Below are positions 54,301 through 62,497 of a stretch of DNA of 64,000 nucleotides, one piece after another; positions within the stretch are counted from its first letter, which is position 1, and the number at the start of each line of letters is the position of its first letter. This DNA is from Gammaproteobacteria bacterium HGW-Gammaproteobacteria-15 (GTDB lineage Bacteria > Pseudomonadota > Gammaproteobacteria > Enterobacterales > Alteromonadaceae): NCBI GenBank assembly GCA_002840125.1, contig PGZF01000005.1, positions 310,001 through 374,000 on the forward strand, in the 5' to 3' direction. The position numbers and the translations under genes are program-made. Under the pieces are notes generated by a model. That model ran no database searches and was not told where the DNA came from. It saw nothing but the letters and a program-made list of their open reading frames with translations.

Positions 54301-54977
54301 TTGGTAGTAGGCAGGGTTACGCCGTCTTCTTCAAAAATGGCCGCTAACATCGCTTTTAGCGTATCCATTTTGCCTTCTTTGGCATGCACGGCGCTTACCA
54401 GCTTTTCAATGTGGCGCAGTTTATGGCCACTGCTAACCAAACTAAAGCTGGCGGCTAAGCGGCGCAGTTTTACGCTGTCGGCGTTGTTGCCACGCAGTGC
54501 GGCGGCATCGTTCTGAATAATGCTGCGGTATTCACTGGTGGCGCTGATTTTATGCGATACCTGCACTTCAGCCAGGCTGCGCATAGCGCCAGCCCAGTCG
54601 TTGTAGCTATGGCCTTTTACGCCCTCTGCTGTATGCTGCAGATACTGGTCGCTATGGTAAGGCGCATTGATAAAGCGGTAATCAACGCCACCGTCGTTTT
54701 TACGCGTTAATACCACCTGGCAAATATCGCCGTTTTCGCGCTGGTATTCATATACGATATAGCTGTTAGAAAACGGCAGATAAAATTCATCAAACTTTTT
54801 GCGGGTTTTCGGCACTACCCGGTTGGGCTGCTCACCAAAAAATACCGGTACCAGGCGTTGCAACGTGGTTTTGCCCGAGGCATTGGTACCGCAAATATTA
54901 GTGTGCTGATCCAGCTGCAGCTCTACCACACCGGGCAAATGGGTGTGGATAAGCACAATACGAAGTAATTGAGACAT
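51312..54977 (-). CDS. SMC-like ATPase (MksB/JetC/MukB-like)
   Basis: A 1221-residue condensin ATPase. Walker A is ICGTNASGKTTLQRL (G30-T37). About residues 230-1000 form a Gln/Leu-rich antiparallel coiled coil interrupted near the middle (about 560-600, LRLHYSGWEQKLGKVLDERL), the hinge region. The C-terminal head has the signature-like LLESSSHGMAYLILCKYLL and Walker B KVAIHWPIDEIGTL (D1142-E1143). Mks/Wadjet complexes extrude and cleave circular plasmids when a nuclease subunit is present. It is the first gene of a four-frame coupled operon (SMC, E, F, broken ORF), a different order from the usual F-E-B. Next to a MNT-HEPN module it suggests a defence role. Confidence 0.82.
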   Translation of the reverse strand: MSQLLRIVLIHTHLPGVVELQLDQHTNICGTNASGKTTLQRLVPVFFGEQPNRVVPKTRKKFDEFYLPFSNSYIVYEYQRENGDICQVVLTRKNDGGVDYRFINAPYHSDQYLQHTAEGVKGHSYNDWAGAMRSLAEVQVSHKISATSEYRSIIQNDAAALRGNNADSVKLRRLAASFSLVSSGHKLRHIEKLVSAVHAKEGKMDTLKAMLAAIFEEDGVTLPTTKVKNTKAREWIQQMRQSMRLDKLQQDFERLKQLALQLDSAEAQLAALLPLLQQDEQQQKLQKADAEQQVQLLRGQLQQLKQQFEQQQLEQNSKLSKAEADLTETSARLDQLQQQYDSFESRDMAKLQRDTDALPLWRDTLQELLEQYQLMVEQHGDMERQLEQRKAKLLEAFNRLSEQQRGKAKQLQQQKDSTREQQDTKLSALESAFSQRLQQQQQRFAEQLTQCSNGIAVLQSQLSHSALTDTEHDELRSAELRLEQTQQQAQQQARQVQQLQQQYQQARQQRELADKHLEHASKARHLAEQQLQQLHRQLTPEQGSLRHYLRLHYSGWEQKLGKVLDERLLERQDLQPHLVELTDSLYGLQLELAAIDTPDYAQDEAAIRHRIHSAEQQLEQATANKTAAEKTLKDSHQQAELVQAQLEQAQWQYTQAEQNIDYARDARNRLEAAQRELIKQRQASARAELAEQQQQLDKLQQQQQQDLQALKADHQTQKIELKADWQAELQVFDEQLDELERQLERKRDDNKQQLSELQQAFNEELSAKGIDPKRLVELKQRQEQLKTDIKATESRQDELTQWQRFMQLDWQQLRPQLLGKETELKQQQRELSQLLSQLKADFAASQKRLDEQKRQWQDKMQQADVWLSQLKPLLLKLAELHLAEVTPAAIAASADLVERLARSNEALEQRSKLDQQLKLQLEQFETTLSKDAGSEFLDRLEHEKRKLPDYAGKRQQLPILADLLRILQDQQQQLLEMGENIGGDLKKFFTVFSDINRRIALQSRRLSEAVADDLVLEGISKSEVRILSTIDELGFWQPLKHFAKLYDDWGASGKALPSEQYLNALADVVELLRADEQYTIESLLRLELHLSEGGSELVIKNDRQLLESSSHGMAYLILCKYLLAFTRLLRGDAKVAIHWPIDEIGTLAYHNVEKLFAACTANNIIIVGAFPNPESDVLMLFSHRYLIEPSQQDPSKRQLKRIQPKTSRLAERLAQRQQEAS

Positions 54978-55089
54978 AGCGCATCCTGTCAGCCGCGCTG
55001 TTGTTGTAAGCTTAAATTACGCGCGGCGGGTATCAAATATTGCCGGTTATTATCCACGGAATGAATGCAAACGCCAGCAAAACGCTAGC

Positions 55090-56217
55090 CTAGTCGGTTA
55101 TTGCTGGCTTCTTACTCAAGGTACGCCAACACCACTCTAATGGCCCTTGGTTAAAGTGGCTGAAGTACCAGCGGCAAAATAGTAGTTGCAGCACAATCAT
55201 GCTTGTAGCAATAACCAGCAACGCAGCACGATCCAGGCTGGCGAACCAGTCTGGCCGCATTATACGAAACAGTAATACCATCAGCAGCGTCTGGCTGATA
55301 TAAAGCGTGAAGGCCATTCTGCCGCAGGGCGCTAACCATAGTTGTAACCAGCTATTTTCGCGCCAGTTAATGAGTATGCTGGCAAAAGATAATGCCATGA
55401 GCAACATAGCAATCTGTTCCCACGGCAGTACTGTATTCAGACCATAGCCATATCCGGTAACATGGTCTACCAAAACTGTGACGCTACTGATAGCAAAAGC
55501 AAGCCAGAACAGTATCTTTGTAGTTACCGTGTTATAGCCTGTCTCAAACCAGGCACTTTTATACAGCGAAACACCAAGCAGCATTATCCCTGCCATCAAC
55601 CAATACACAGACAATGCAAATGCTACCAGCATAAGCACAGCATATAGCAACTGCCGTATTACCTGAGCAAGATAATGCCCGGTCCAAAATTGCTGCTCCG
55701 CGGCTAACGTTTCAGCGGTTAACGCCGCTATAGGTTCTGCTTGCACAAACAGCAGATAAACTGCATATAACAGCGGCACAATCAAACCATACGCAAAAAA
55801 CCGCACAGCTTTACGCCATAAAGCGCCACTGTTCAGTTGCAAATGCCCCCGCTTCAGTACAATAAGGCCTGTCAGCGCATACCAAAGTAAAACATCACCA
55901 CTCCAAAGCAGTACACCATGCAGCACACCGAACAGGCAAAGCCAATACAGGCGCCGCTGTAGATAACTCTGACCATACTGTTGAAAAATCAACCACATAC
56001 TGACACCGAATAGCAAATTAAACAGCGTCAGAAAGCGGCCGGATATTAACAGGGTCTGTAAGTTATATAAGCTGGTATCCAGTATGCTGACACCGGCCTC
56101 ATGCCAGATCAGGCTGTGCGCGTAGTCAATTGGATAAGCGAACGCAAAAATGTTCATCAGTAATATGCCCAAAACGGCAAAACCACGGATGATATCGAGC
56201 TGGGGCAAACGCTGCAT
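55090..56217 (-). CDS. DUF418 membrane protein
   Basis: A 375-residue protein with about ten membrane helices. ATG at 56217 (AGG five bases upstream) is preferred to a TTG 18 bases before. The N-terminus RLPQLDIIRGFAVLGILLMN and the C-terminal domain (APCGRMAFTLYISQTLLMVL, then FNQGPLEWCWRTL) are the DUF418 hallmarks; the family is related to acyltransferase 3 and heparan acetyltransferases. It probably modifies an envelope molecule. Monocistronic. Confidence 0.9.
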   Translation of the reverse strand: MQRLPQLDIIRGFAVLGILLMNIFAFAYPIDYAHSLIWHEAGVSILDTSLYNLQTLLISGRFLTLFNLLFGVSMWLIFQQYGQSYLQRRLYWLCLFGVLHGVLLWSGDVLLWYALTGLIVLKRGHLQLNSGALWRKAVRFFAYGLIVPLLYAVYLLFVQAEPIAALTAETLAAEQQFWTGHYLAQVIRQLLYAVLMLVAFALSVYWLMAGIMLLGVSLYKSAWFETGYNTVTTKILFWLAFAISSVTVLVDHVTGYGYGLNTVLPWEQIAMLLMALSFASILINWRENSWLQLWLAPCGRMAFTLYISQTLLMVLLFRIMRPDWFASLDRAALLVIATSMIVLQLLFCRWYFSHFNQGPLEWCWRTLSKKPAITD

Positions 56218-56546
56218 AGAAACCTGCTGAAACAACAGGCATGAAAACAGCTGCAGTTTCGTTTTAATTTAGTGAACAGAAAGTATCTTCAATCTGCGCT
56301 GAAAACTCAACAAACAAATTAAAAACAGCTGGTTAAGCTCCTCTTATCCGGGCAACGTCAAGCCGGGTATCGCCCACCACTAATGTGCATGAACAAAATG
56401 CACAAAATCAGCAAAACGCTCTAATTGCAGCTTAAGCACATAATATTGAGCAAAACCGCCTTTGCTTCCAGGCTTGCGCTGCGGCCTGAGTTCATTTGCT
56501 GTTCAGCCGCTACAAAAATAAAACTATGATCAACAGGGCTGGATAG
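56218..56546. other. Divergent intergenic region upstream of the tricarboxylate locus
   Basis: This 329-base AT-rich gap separates the DUF418 and porin genes and must carry both promoters. Its one striking element is the inverted repeat listed separately at 56384-56404. I see no gene in it. Confidence 0.6.
56384..56404 (+). promoter_or_regulatory. Candidate operator of the tricarboxylate locus
   Basis: TGTGCAT (56384-56390) and ATGCACA (56398-56404) form a perfect 7-bp inverted repeat with a 7-base spacer, centred 153 bases before the porin start. It is not a CRP site (the core TGTGA/TCACA is lacking). The CitB-like regulator encoded downstream is the obvious candidate ligand. Confidence 0.45.
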
Positions 56547-57791
56547 ATGAAAACATATACTACACTTTTGCCGGTGCTGGCATTGTCGTGCCTGACACCA
56601 ACGCTTTACGCCTCTGAAACCGAACAAGATTTAGCGGCACAGGTTGCAAAACTCAGTGAGCAGGTCGCTGAACTACAACAACAGGCCAAGTCACCCGCGA
56701 TAAGCTTTGATGGCCGGGTACAGTTAGATTACAACTGGTTTAACGGCGCCTATAACGCCAATGAAAACGGCAGCAGCGGCAGTGATTTATTTCCGCGCCG
56801 CGTACGGGCGGCGATAGATTCCAACTTTGAACACTGGGACCACACCTTACTGCTGGAATTTGCCGAAGGCACCGCCGAAATTATTATGGCGCGGGTGCGC
56901 TATTCCGGTTTCGACAATGGCCTGCGCCTGCAATTTGGTAAATTGCGCGAAGATATCTCGCTTAACGCCCTTACCAGCAGCAACAACATCAGCCTGATTG
57001 AACGCAGCAGCCTGGCAGATACCTTCTCACCTTACTTCCGCTGGGGCGCATCGGCGTATCAGTACAATAAAGACAACGGCCTACGCTGGGCGTTGGGGAT
57101 ATATAAAAATGATGCTTTTGGCTCAGACGGCGAAGATGACAGCGGCAAGTTAGCGCTGGCCTACACCGGCCGCTTAACCTGGTCGAAAACTTCTGCTGAA
57201 CAAGTATGGCACCTGGGTGCCTGGCATTCGCAGCGCGATATGGGCGGCAATGAGCTGGCGGCAAGGGTTGCCCGCGGTGAGCTACGGGAAACGGCAGTAA
57301 GGCTGGTTAATTATGCCGCCGGTGGCGAGGTGGTAGCGCTGGATAGTTTACGCCAGTCGGGGCTCGAGCTGGCATACCAACTGCGTAGCCTGACGCTGGA
57401 AGCCGAATATGCGCTGCGTACCCTCAATACAGCCGACAACAGCAGCCTGCTCGATGGCACAGATCACAGTGGGTATCACCTTAGTGCCAGCTTTTTTCCG
57501 GGCGGGCAGCAGCGCCCGTACAGTGCCGGTTCTGCCATATTTGGCCAGCCGAAAGACATCCGCAATGCCTGGGAACTGGTCGCCCGGATCAGCCGGCTTA
57601 ACACCGCCAACGCGGGCCAGGGTACCGATGTCACCACTTACACCGTCGGCGGCGCTTATTACCTTAACCCGAAAGTAAAATTTATGGCCAACCTGATGCA
57701 CAGCAGTGTGTCAGGTGCTGGCCAGCAGGCGCTTAGCGGCGAAGAAGACAGCGGCACCGGCTTTGCCGCCCGCGTACAGTACTTATTTTAG
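56547..57791 (+). CDS. OprO/OprP-type porin
   Basis: A 414-residue outer-membrane porin. Signal peptide at about 1-22 (LLPVLALSCLTPTLYA). A short coiled coil (EQDLAAQVAKLSEQVAELQQ) that trimerises and holds peptidoglycan precedes a 16-strand barrel: FDGRVQLDYNWFNG, FPRRVRAAID, LRLQFGKLREDIS, SPYFRWGASAY, ending in VQYLF. It is a phosphate-selective porin O/P family member; as the first gene of a TctCBA operon it more likely passes citrate or another carboxylate (inference). TctC starts 12 bases after its stop. Confidence 0.9.
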   Translation: MKTYTTLLPVLALSCLTPTLYASETEQDLAAQVAKLSEQVAELQQQAKSPAISFDGRVQLDYNWFNGAYNANENGSSGSDLFPRRVRAAIDSNFEHWDHTLLLEFAEGTAEIIMARVRYSGFDNGLRLQFGKLREDISLNALTSSNNISLIERSSLADTFSPYFRWGASAYQYNKDNGLRWALGIYKNDAFGSDGEDDSGKLALAYTGRLTWSKTSAEQVWHLGAWHSQRDMGGNELAARVARGELRETAVRLVNYAAGGEVVALDSLRQSGLELAYQLRSLTLEAEYALRTLNTADNSSLLDGTDHSGYHLSASFFPGGQQRPYSAGSAIFGQPKDIRNAWELVARISRLNTANAGQGTDVTTYTVGGAYYLNPKVKFMANLMHSSVSGAGQQALSGEEDSGTGFAARVQYLF

Positions 57792-57802
57792 GAAGAATGA
57801 CC

Positions 57803-58768
57803 ATGAACATAATCAGCTTACTGAAAAAATCCGCCCTGGCGGCGATACTGGCCGGTTTTTGCCACAGCGCACTGGCCGAACTGCATATTATTATCCCAGG
57901 TGGGCCCGGCGGCGGCTGGGACACTACGGCACGCAGTGTGGGTGAAGCACTGATGAAGTCCGGCCTGGAAAGCCGCACCTCGTTTCAGAATATGTCCGGC
58001 GGCGGCGGCGGCCGCGCTATTGCCTATATGATTGAAATAGGTAACAAGAAAAACGACATTCTGATGGTGAACTCTACCCCTATCGTGATCCGCGCACTGT
58101 CGGGTGCCATTCCGTTCAGCCACCGCGACCTAACCCCGGTGGCTAACCTGATAGCCGACTACGGCGCCTTTGTCGTACGTAACGACTCGCCACTAACCAG
58201 CTGGCAGCAGGTGATTGAGCAGCTGAAAGTAAACCCGTCCAGTTTAAAGTTTGCCGGTGGCTCAGCCCGCGGCAGTATGGATCATCTGGTAGCAGCTCAG
58301 GCTATTGCTGCAGCCGGCATCCCCGGCCGTAACCTGCGTTATATCCCTTACGACGCTGGCGGCCAGGCAAAAGCCGGTTTGCTGTCAGGTGAAGTAGAGC
58401 TACTGTCTACCGGGTTAAGTGAAGCGCTGGAGCTGGCCAACGGCGGTCAGGCCCGCATTCTGGCGATGACCGCCGAGCAGCCGGTGGCCGATTACCCGGA
58501 TATTCCCACCATACAATCGTTAGGTTATGACATGAGCTTTACCAACTGGCGTGGTTTTTTCGCCGCGCCCGGCACTGCGCCAGAGCAAATAGCAGCCTAT
58601 AACGATACGCTGCAAAAAATGCTGCAAACGCCTGAATGGGAAACCGTGCGCGCGCGTAATGGCTGGCTCAACCTGTATCAGGGGCCGGAGGAGTTTGCTG
58701 CCGCACTGGCCGAGCAAGAGCAGGAACTTAAGCAGGTCATGCTGGACCTGGGCTTTATCCGCAACTAA
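57803..58768 (+). CDS. tctC: Tripartite tricarboxylate transporter, substrate-binding protein
   Basis: A 321-residue periplasmic binding protein. I prefer the ATG at 57803 (AGGAAG 7 bases upstream) to the one 6 bases earlier. Signal peptide: SALAAILAGFCHSALA. The Bug-family pattern includes LHIIIPGGPGGGWDTTARSV, NSTPIVIRALSG and PYDAGGQAKAGLLSGEVELL. It captures citrate or a related acid and hands it to TctAB. Operon position between porin and TctB. Confidence 0.95.
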   Translation: MNIISLLKKSALAAILAGFCHSALAELHIIIPGGPGGGWDTTARSVGEALMKSGLESRTSFQNMSGGGGGRAIAYMIEIGNKKNDILMVNSTPIVIRALSGAIPFSHRDLTPVANLIADYGAFVVRNDSPLTSWQQVIEQLKVNPSSLKFAGGSARGSMDHLVAAQAIAAAGIPGRNLRYIPYDAGGQAKAGLLSGEVELLSTGLSEALELANGGQARILAMTAEQPVADYPDIPTIQSLGYDMSFTNWRGFFAAPGTAPEQIAAYNDTLQKMLQTPEWETVRARNGWLNLYQGPEEFAAALAEQEQELKQVMLDLGFIRN

Positions 58769-58783
58769 CCGCCAGAGGCAGCT

Positions 58784-59254
58784 ATGTTAAATCGCGATAC
58801 GTTAGGCGCACTGATTTTCCTGGCATTTTTCACCGCTTATGCAGTGTTTGCCTGGCAAATTCCGTTGCTGCCGTTTGAAGAGATGGACGCCGTTAACTCG
58901 GCGTCTATCCCCAAAGTTTATGCCGTGCTGGGGCTGATATTCAGCCTGCTGGCACTGCTGGCACAAGCTATTAAGCGCCAGCACAGCAGTGGCGCCGGCT
59001 GGCCGGACATTAATCGCAGAAGTATCGGCCAAACCGCCATTTTGCTGCTGTTAATGTGGGTTTATACCGCGTTACTGGAACCTATCGGCTTTTTGCTGGC
59101 AACCTCTGCGTTTTTGTCTGCCGGCTTTTTTATTATGGGTGAACGCCGCTGGCGCGTGTTGCTGCTGGCCTCGGTGCCGGTGGTTGTGGTGTTCTGGCTG
59201 ATTATGACAAAGTTGCTGGGGATCTATCTGGTACCCGGCGAACTGTGGAGTTAA
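58784..59254 (+). CDS. tctB: Tripartite tricarboxylate transporter, small membrane subunit
   Basis: A 156-residue, four-helix inner-membrane protein; helices at about 5-25, 42-62, 85-105 and 115-145. EPIGFLLATSAFLSAGFFIM is typical of TctB. It pairs with TctA, which starts 3 bases after its stop. Confidence 0.93.
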   Translation: MLNRDTLGALIFLAFFTAYAVFAWQIPLLPFEEMDAVNSASIPKVYAVLGLIFSLLALLAQAIKRQHSSGAGWPDINRRSIGQTAILLLLMWVYTALLEPIGFLLATSAFLSAGFFIMGERRWRVLLLASVPVVVVFWLIMTKLLGIYLVPGELWS

Positions 59255-59257
59255 CTT

Positions 59258-60760
59258 ATGTTAGATGGCATTTTACTGGGTCTGTCGACCGCCCTGCAGT
59301 GGCAAAATTTGCTATACGTTATTGCCGGTTGTTTTGTCGGTACCTTTATCGGCATGCTGCCCGGCCTTGGGCCCATCACCGCTATTGCACTGATGATCCC
59401 CATTACCTACAGCATTGACCCCAGCTCAGGCATGATCCTGATGGCCGGTGTCTATTACGGCGCTATTTTTGGCGGCTCTACCTCGTCTATTTTAATTAAC
59501 GCGCCAGGCGTGGCCGGCACGGTGGCGTCATCGTTTGACGGCTACCCACTGGCAAAACAAGGCATGGCCGGCAAAGCGCTGGCCATTGCGGCCTGGGCGT
59601 CATTTACCGGCGGTACTATCGGTGCATTATTACTGATGCTGGCCGCCCCTACGCTGGCAAAAGTCTCGCTAAGCTTTCAATCGGCCGACTATGTGGCGCT
59701 AATGTGTCTGGGCCTGACCGCCATAGCGGCGTTTTCTAACAAAGGCACCTTTTTAAAAGCCATGATGATGACAGTGTTCGGCCTGACATTATCCAGTGTC
59801 GGCATAGACCCTTCCTCCGGCACCGAGCGCTTTACTTTTGGCAATACCGACCTGCTGGACGGCATCTCGTTTTTACTGATTGCGATGTCGACTTTTGCGC
59901 TGGCAGAAGCCCTGAGGAATGTACTGAAACCGGAAGTAAAACAAGCCAACAGCGAACAACCGATGCAAATTGGCTCTATCCGCTTAAGCAAAGCTGAAGT
60001 TAAAGAAATCAGCCCAGCCATTGGCCGCTCATCAATACTGGGTTTTATTATCGGCGTACTGCCAGGTGCCGGTGCCACTATTGCCAGCTTTATGGCCTAT
60101 GCTGCCGAGCGTAACCTGGCACCCAAAGCCTTACAGGAAAAGTTCGGTAAAGGCGCATTGCGTGGCCTGGCCGCGCCGGAGTCGGCCAATAATGCCGCCT
60201 GTACCGGCTCTTTTGTGCCGCTGCTAACGCTAGGCATTCCCGGCTCCGGCACCACTGCCATTATGCTGGGGGCACTAATTGCCTATGGTATTCAGCCGGG
60301 GCCAATGCTGATGCAGGACAACCCCGATGTATTCTGGGCGGTCATTATCAGTATGTATTTGGGCAATATAGTGCTGCTGATTTTAAACCTGCCGTTGATC
60401 CCATACCTGGCGCGGGTGCTGATTATGCCCAAAGCTATTCTGACGATGATGATCCTGTTTTTCAGCCTGATTGGCGTTTATCTGGTGTCGTTTAATACCT
60501 TTGACCTGTTTATGATGATTGGCTTTGCACTGATAGCGCTGATACTGCGCCTGCTGGCGTTCCCAATGGCGCCGCTGCTGCTGGGGTTTATACTCGGTGA
60601 TATGATCGAAAGTAACTTTCGCCGCGCCATGATGACGTCTGACGGCTCCTTGAGTATCTTCTGGGATAAGCCGCTGACACTGGGTATTATGCTGCTGGCT
60701 ATAGTGGTACTGGCTATGCCGTTGCTAAGCTTTTTACGCTTACGTAAGACGGTGATGTAG
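59258..60760 (+). CDS. tctA: Tripartite tricarboxylate transporter, large membrane subunit
   Basis: A 500-residue, 12-helix permease driven by a cation gradient. Family motifs: FVGTFIGMLPGLGPITAIAL, GVYYGAIFGGSTSSILINAP, GVLPGAGATIASFMAYAAER and FVPLLTLGIPGSGTTAIMLG. Length is normal. GGAG lies 8 bases before the ATG. Repeat copy B follows 6 bases after the stop, between this gene and the sensor kinase. Confidence 0.96.
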   Translation: MLDGILLGLSTALQWQNLLYVIAGCFVGTFIGMLPGLGPITAIALMIPITYSIDPSSGMILMAGVYYGAIFGGSTSSILINAPGVAGTVASSFDGYPLAKQGMAGKALAIAAWASFTGGTIGALLLMLAAPTLAKVSLSFQSADYVALMCLGLTAIAAFSNKGTFLKAMMMTVFGLTLSSVGIDPSSGTERFTFGNTDLLDGISFLLIAMSTFALAEALRNVLKPEVKQANSEQPMQIGSIRLSKAEVKEISPAIGRSSILGFIIGVLPGAGATIASFMAYAAERNLAPKALQEKFGKGALRGLAAPESANNAACTGSFVPLLTLGIPGSGTTAIMLGALIAYGIQPGPMLMQDNPDVFWAVIISMYLGNIVLLILNLPLIPYLARVLIMPKAILTMMILFFSLIGVYLVSFNTFDLFMMIGFALIALILRLLAFPMAPLLLGFILGDMIESNFRRAMMTSDGSLSIFWDKPLTLGIMLLAIVVLAMPLLSFLRLRKTVM

Positions 60761-60766
60761 TAGCAT

Positions 60767-60865
60767 AGAACCGTCTTACTCACGCTGACACGCCGTGAAC
60801 CCATCCCTGGGGGCTCGATTCGCCCGTCCAGGGCTGCAACGGTCAGCTTAGAGTAAGCCGGTTCT
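60767..60865 (+). repeat. Structured intergenic repeat, copy B
   Basis: Shortest and cleanest copy. The outer stem pairs AGAACCGTCTTACTC with GAGTAAGCCGGTTCT and the inner stem CTGAC with GTCAG; a central hairpin pairs CCCTGG with CCAGGG around GGGCTCGATTCGCCC. Conserved blocks match copies A and C. It separates tctA from the sensor-kinase gene and may reduce read-through into the regulators. Confidence 0.8.
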
Positions 60866-60898
60866 CTAAACTAAGTACGAATATGCAGCAGGAACAGT

Positions 60899-62497
60899 AT
60901 GAAACGACCTAAAAAGCTCGAAACAAGGTTAATTCTCTGGGTTACCGGCCTGTGCCTGCTGCAGTTGCTGGTATTTGGCAGCATAGTGTATGCGCTGCTG
61001 GCAGAAAACCTGCAGCAGCAAACCGGTGAACGGGCGTTAACCCTGGCCAACGCCGTAGCCAGCCGGCCCGATGTGCAACACGCGCTGCAACTGGGCTACG
61101 CCGACAACCGCCTGCTTGGCGCTATAGAACAATTGCGCCAGCTGGCCCAAGCCGATTTTATTGTGCTTGGCGATACCGCCCAATTAAGGTTGGTGCACCC
61201 GGATAGCAGCAAAATTGGCCAGCACATGATAGGCGATGACAGCCAGCGCGCGCTTAACGGCGAGCGCTATATTTCAGAAGCCACCGGCAGTTTAGGTTTG
61301 TCTATCCGCGGCAAGGTGCCGGTGCTCAGCGACAGCGGCACTATTATTGGTTTGGTATCGGTAGGCTATTTAGAACAATCGATCCGGCCTTTGCTCTATA
61401 GCCATGGCTTACAGTTGTTGCTATTGGGCCTGTTGCTGGTGGCGTTAAGTATATTTAGCTCTATCTGGATCAGCCGTCGTGTACGCCATGCTATTTTTGG
61501 CCTGCAGCCGGATGAAATCGGCCGTTTATTTGCCGAGCAGGAAGCTATTTTAAACACCGTGCGCTCCGGCATTATCGCGGTAGACCCGGATGGCCGTATC
61601 CGCAAGCTAAACCAACGCGCCTGCGAAATACTTGAACTGGCGCCAGCACGGCATAACGGCAAACTCAGCCTGCATGAAGTCCTGCCCGACCACAGCGCAT
61701 ATCTGCTGGCCGACCAACACCTGCCGATCCGCGGTTTCGAGCTGTTTGCGGCCGGGAAACGCATTGTCATGGGCCGCTCAGTACTTCAGGTACAGGGCCA
61801 AACCGACGGCGTACTACTAAGCATGCGCCCGGTAGATGAGCTGGAATACCTAAGCCAGCAACTGGCCAAATTACAGGAGTTCGCCGAATTGCTGCGGGTG
61901 CAAACCCACGACTACGCCAATAAACTCAACACCCTGGGCGCATTAATCCAAATGGGCGCATACGATAAAGCGATAGAGCTGATTGGCCAGGAGTCGCAGG
62001 GCTTTCAGGCACAAATTCATAACCTGCTTGAGCATATCAGCGAGCCCTTGATCGCCGGTTTATTGCTGGGTAAACACCACAAAGCCCGCGAAATGAATAT
62101 CCGCTTTGAAGTTAGCAGTGACAGCCAGCTAGCCTCAGTCCAACGCCAGGACATGGCAGAACTGGTGTCTATATTGGGTAACCTGATCGACAACGCCCTG
62201 GAAGCAGCGCAAAATGCGGTGCGCTTTCGGGCGCCGGCGGTGCGGGTAACGCTGGATGATGTCGGTACTAACCTGATTTTTGACGTTGAAGACAGCGGTT
62301 TTGGCCTGGCAGCCGATCTGGACACCATTTTTACACCGCAGTACAGCTCTAAAAGCGATGCCCGCCATGGCATTGGTATGTATCTGGTAAAAACCCACCT
62401 TGATGCCTGTCGCGGCACGCTGGAAGTGGGTAAGTCTGATCTTGGCGGCGCCAGGCTCAGTGTGTTTATTCCCAAAAACGGCAGGCAAAACGCATGA
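60899..62497 (+). CDS. CitA/DcuS-family sensor histidine kinase
   Basis: A 532-residue membrane kinase. TM1 at about 10-35, a periplasmic PDC/CitA sensor (about 40-165, ISEATGSLGLSIRGKVPVLS), TM2 at about 170-192, a cytoplasmic PAS domain (about 215-310) and a CitA-type H-box with H337 in QTHDYANKLNTLGALIQMG. ATPase boxes: LGNLIDNALEAA (N), VEDSGFGL (G1), GIGMYLVKTHLDAC (G2). These kinases sense citrate or C4-dicarboxylates, matching the transporter upstream. Its stop overlaps the regulator's start (ATGA). Confidence 0.94.
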   Translation: MKRPKKLETRLILWVTGLCLLQLLVFGSIVYALLAENLQQQTGERALTLANAVASRPDVQHALQLGYADNRLLGAIEQLRQLAQADFIVLGDTAQLRLVHPDSSKIGQHMIGDDSQRALNGERYISEATGSLGLSIRGKVPVLSDSGTIIGLVSVGYLEQSIRPLLYSHGLQLLLLGLLLVALSIFSSIWISRRVRHAIFGLQPDEIGRLFAEQEAILNTVRSGIIAVDPDGRIRKLNQRACEILELAPARHNGKLSLHEVLPDHSAYLLADQHLPIRGFELFAAGKRIVMGRSVLQVQGQTDGVLLSMRPVDELEYLSQQLAKLQEFAELLRVQTHDYANKLNTLGALIQMGAYDKAIELIGQESQGFQAQIHNLLEHISEPLIAGLLLGKHHKAREMNIRFEVSSDSQLASVQRQDMAELVSILGNLIDNALEAAQNAVRFRAPAVRVTLDDVGTNLIFDVEDSGFGLAADLDTIFTPQYSSKSDARHGIGMYLVKTHLDACRGTLEVGKSDLGGARLSVFIPKNGRQNA

